NCBI RefSeq assembly: GCF_014639795.1
Contig: NZ_BMGC01000001.1
Span: forward strand, 237,998-301,997
Direction: 5' to 3'
DNA length: 64,000 nucleotides
From: Gordonia jinhuaensis
Lineage (GTDB): Bacteria > Actinomycetota > Actinomycetes > Mycobacteriales > Mycobacteriaceae
The number at the start of each line of letters is the position of its first letter. The first letter of the stretch is position 1. Shown piece by piece: positions 63,860 through 64,000 of the stretch. Both the position numbers and the translations under genes were made by a program. The notes under the pieces were generated by a model. The model did no database searches, had not been told where the DNA came from, and saw only the letters and a program-made list of their open reading frames with translations.

Positions 63860-64000
63860 GCATGCTTCCCGTACGTATTTTCCCGCCCGACCCTGCGAGG
63901 AATGATCAAGACCTGTGGATCTGGGAGGGCGTGCCTTCCCGCAAATATGATCCCGGTAGTCACTTGATCAAGTCAGCGTTGCAGCGCTGGCGGAAAGGCA
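63856..64000 (+). CDS. hypothetical protein, partial at window end
   Basis: An ATG at 63856 overlaps the previous stop and stays open to the end of the window. The visible part has LPVRIFPPDPARNDQDLWIW and SALQRWRKG. Too little remains to assign a function. Confidence 0.5.
   Translation, partial: MSMLPVRIFPPDPARNDQDLWIWEGVPSRKYDPGSHLIKSALQRWRKG

Larger units (their letters stand above)
62940..64000. mobile_element. putative left end of an element integrated at the tRNA gene
   Basis: Downstream of the tRNA the text changes: five small ORFs are chained by 4-nt overlaps, none matches housekeeping families, GC is lower, and hairpins lie near the tRNA 3' end. tRNA 3' ends are common attachment sites for actinobacterial phages and integrative elements. 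No integrase or second attachment site is in view, so this is a context-based call that runs off the window. Confidence 0.4.

Overview
The window is GC-rich, densely coded actinobacterial DNA, most likely from Gordonia or a close relative in the Mycobacteriales. The evidence is mycothiol chemistry (mca), a type VII secretion-associated gene beside rplM, a PIN-PhoH protein, a short-chain Z-prenyl diphosphate synthase, frequent GTG starts with 4-nt ATGA/GTGA overlaps, and gene order that follows Mycobacterium tuberculosis over most of its length. From memory of that genome, positions 20-8205 match the Rv3438-Rv3446c block and positions 9307-60244 match Rv1110 back to Rv1074c, with extra genes interspersed.

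Layout. 1-8.2 kb: a catalytically degenerate alpha/beta hydrolase, two WXG100-like or Ala/Pro-rich proteins, a HAD phosphatase, glmM, rpsI-rplM and an orphan ESX-4-associated gene. 8.3-13.6 kb: GH25 muramidase, ispH, an acidic lipid-droplet-type protein, xseA-xseB, DUF4245. 13.7-16.4 kb: glpX and fumC. 16.5-25.9 kb: an accessory block centred on a polyamine uptake and oxidation divergon (amidohydrolase-potA-potD-fused potBC, facing an FAD amine oxidase), plus VOC and L,D-transpeptidase genes. 25.9-34.7 kb: phoH2, a degenerate acyl-ACP desaturase, glyA, DUF885 peptidase, coaA, prenyl synthase, hemolysin III. 34.8-37.3 kb: DAHP synthase behind a leader-peptide attenuator, and 3-hydroxybutyryl-CoA dehydrogenase. 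37.4-44.1 kb: DUF255, mca, DUF4307, LppP-like lipoprotein, a queuosine-precursor transporter, greA.

Positions 44.3-55.1 kb lie between greA and metB, which are neighbours in M. tuberculosis. They hold an accessory island: a double-length Lrp regulator coupled to an EPSP-synthase-like protein, facing a seven-gene import and catabolism operon (amino-acid ABC transporter, D-2-hydroxyacid dehydrogenase, TIM-barrel isomerase, Rieske oxygenase, class II aldolase), then an SDR remnant, a threonine dehydratase and a MalY-type C-S lyase. Beyond it are metB, cbs, an SGNH hydrolase and a thiolase.

Positions 60.27-60.83 kb hold the most unusual structure. About twelve copies of a 12-bp motif, GAACTGGTTGCG, in both orientations lie between two perfect hairpin terminators of the convergent thiolase and Bax-inhibitor genes. 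The window ends with a siderophore-interacting protein, a tRNA with anticodon UAA, and the left end of what looks like an integrated element made of small, tightly overlapping genes.
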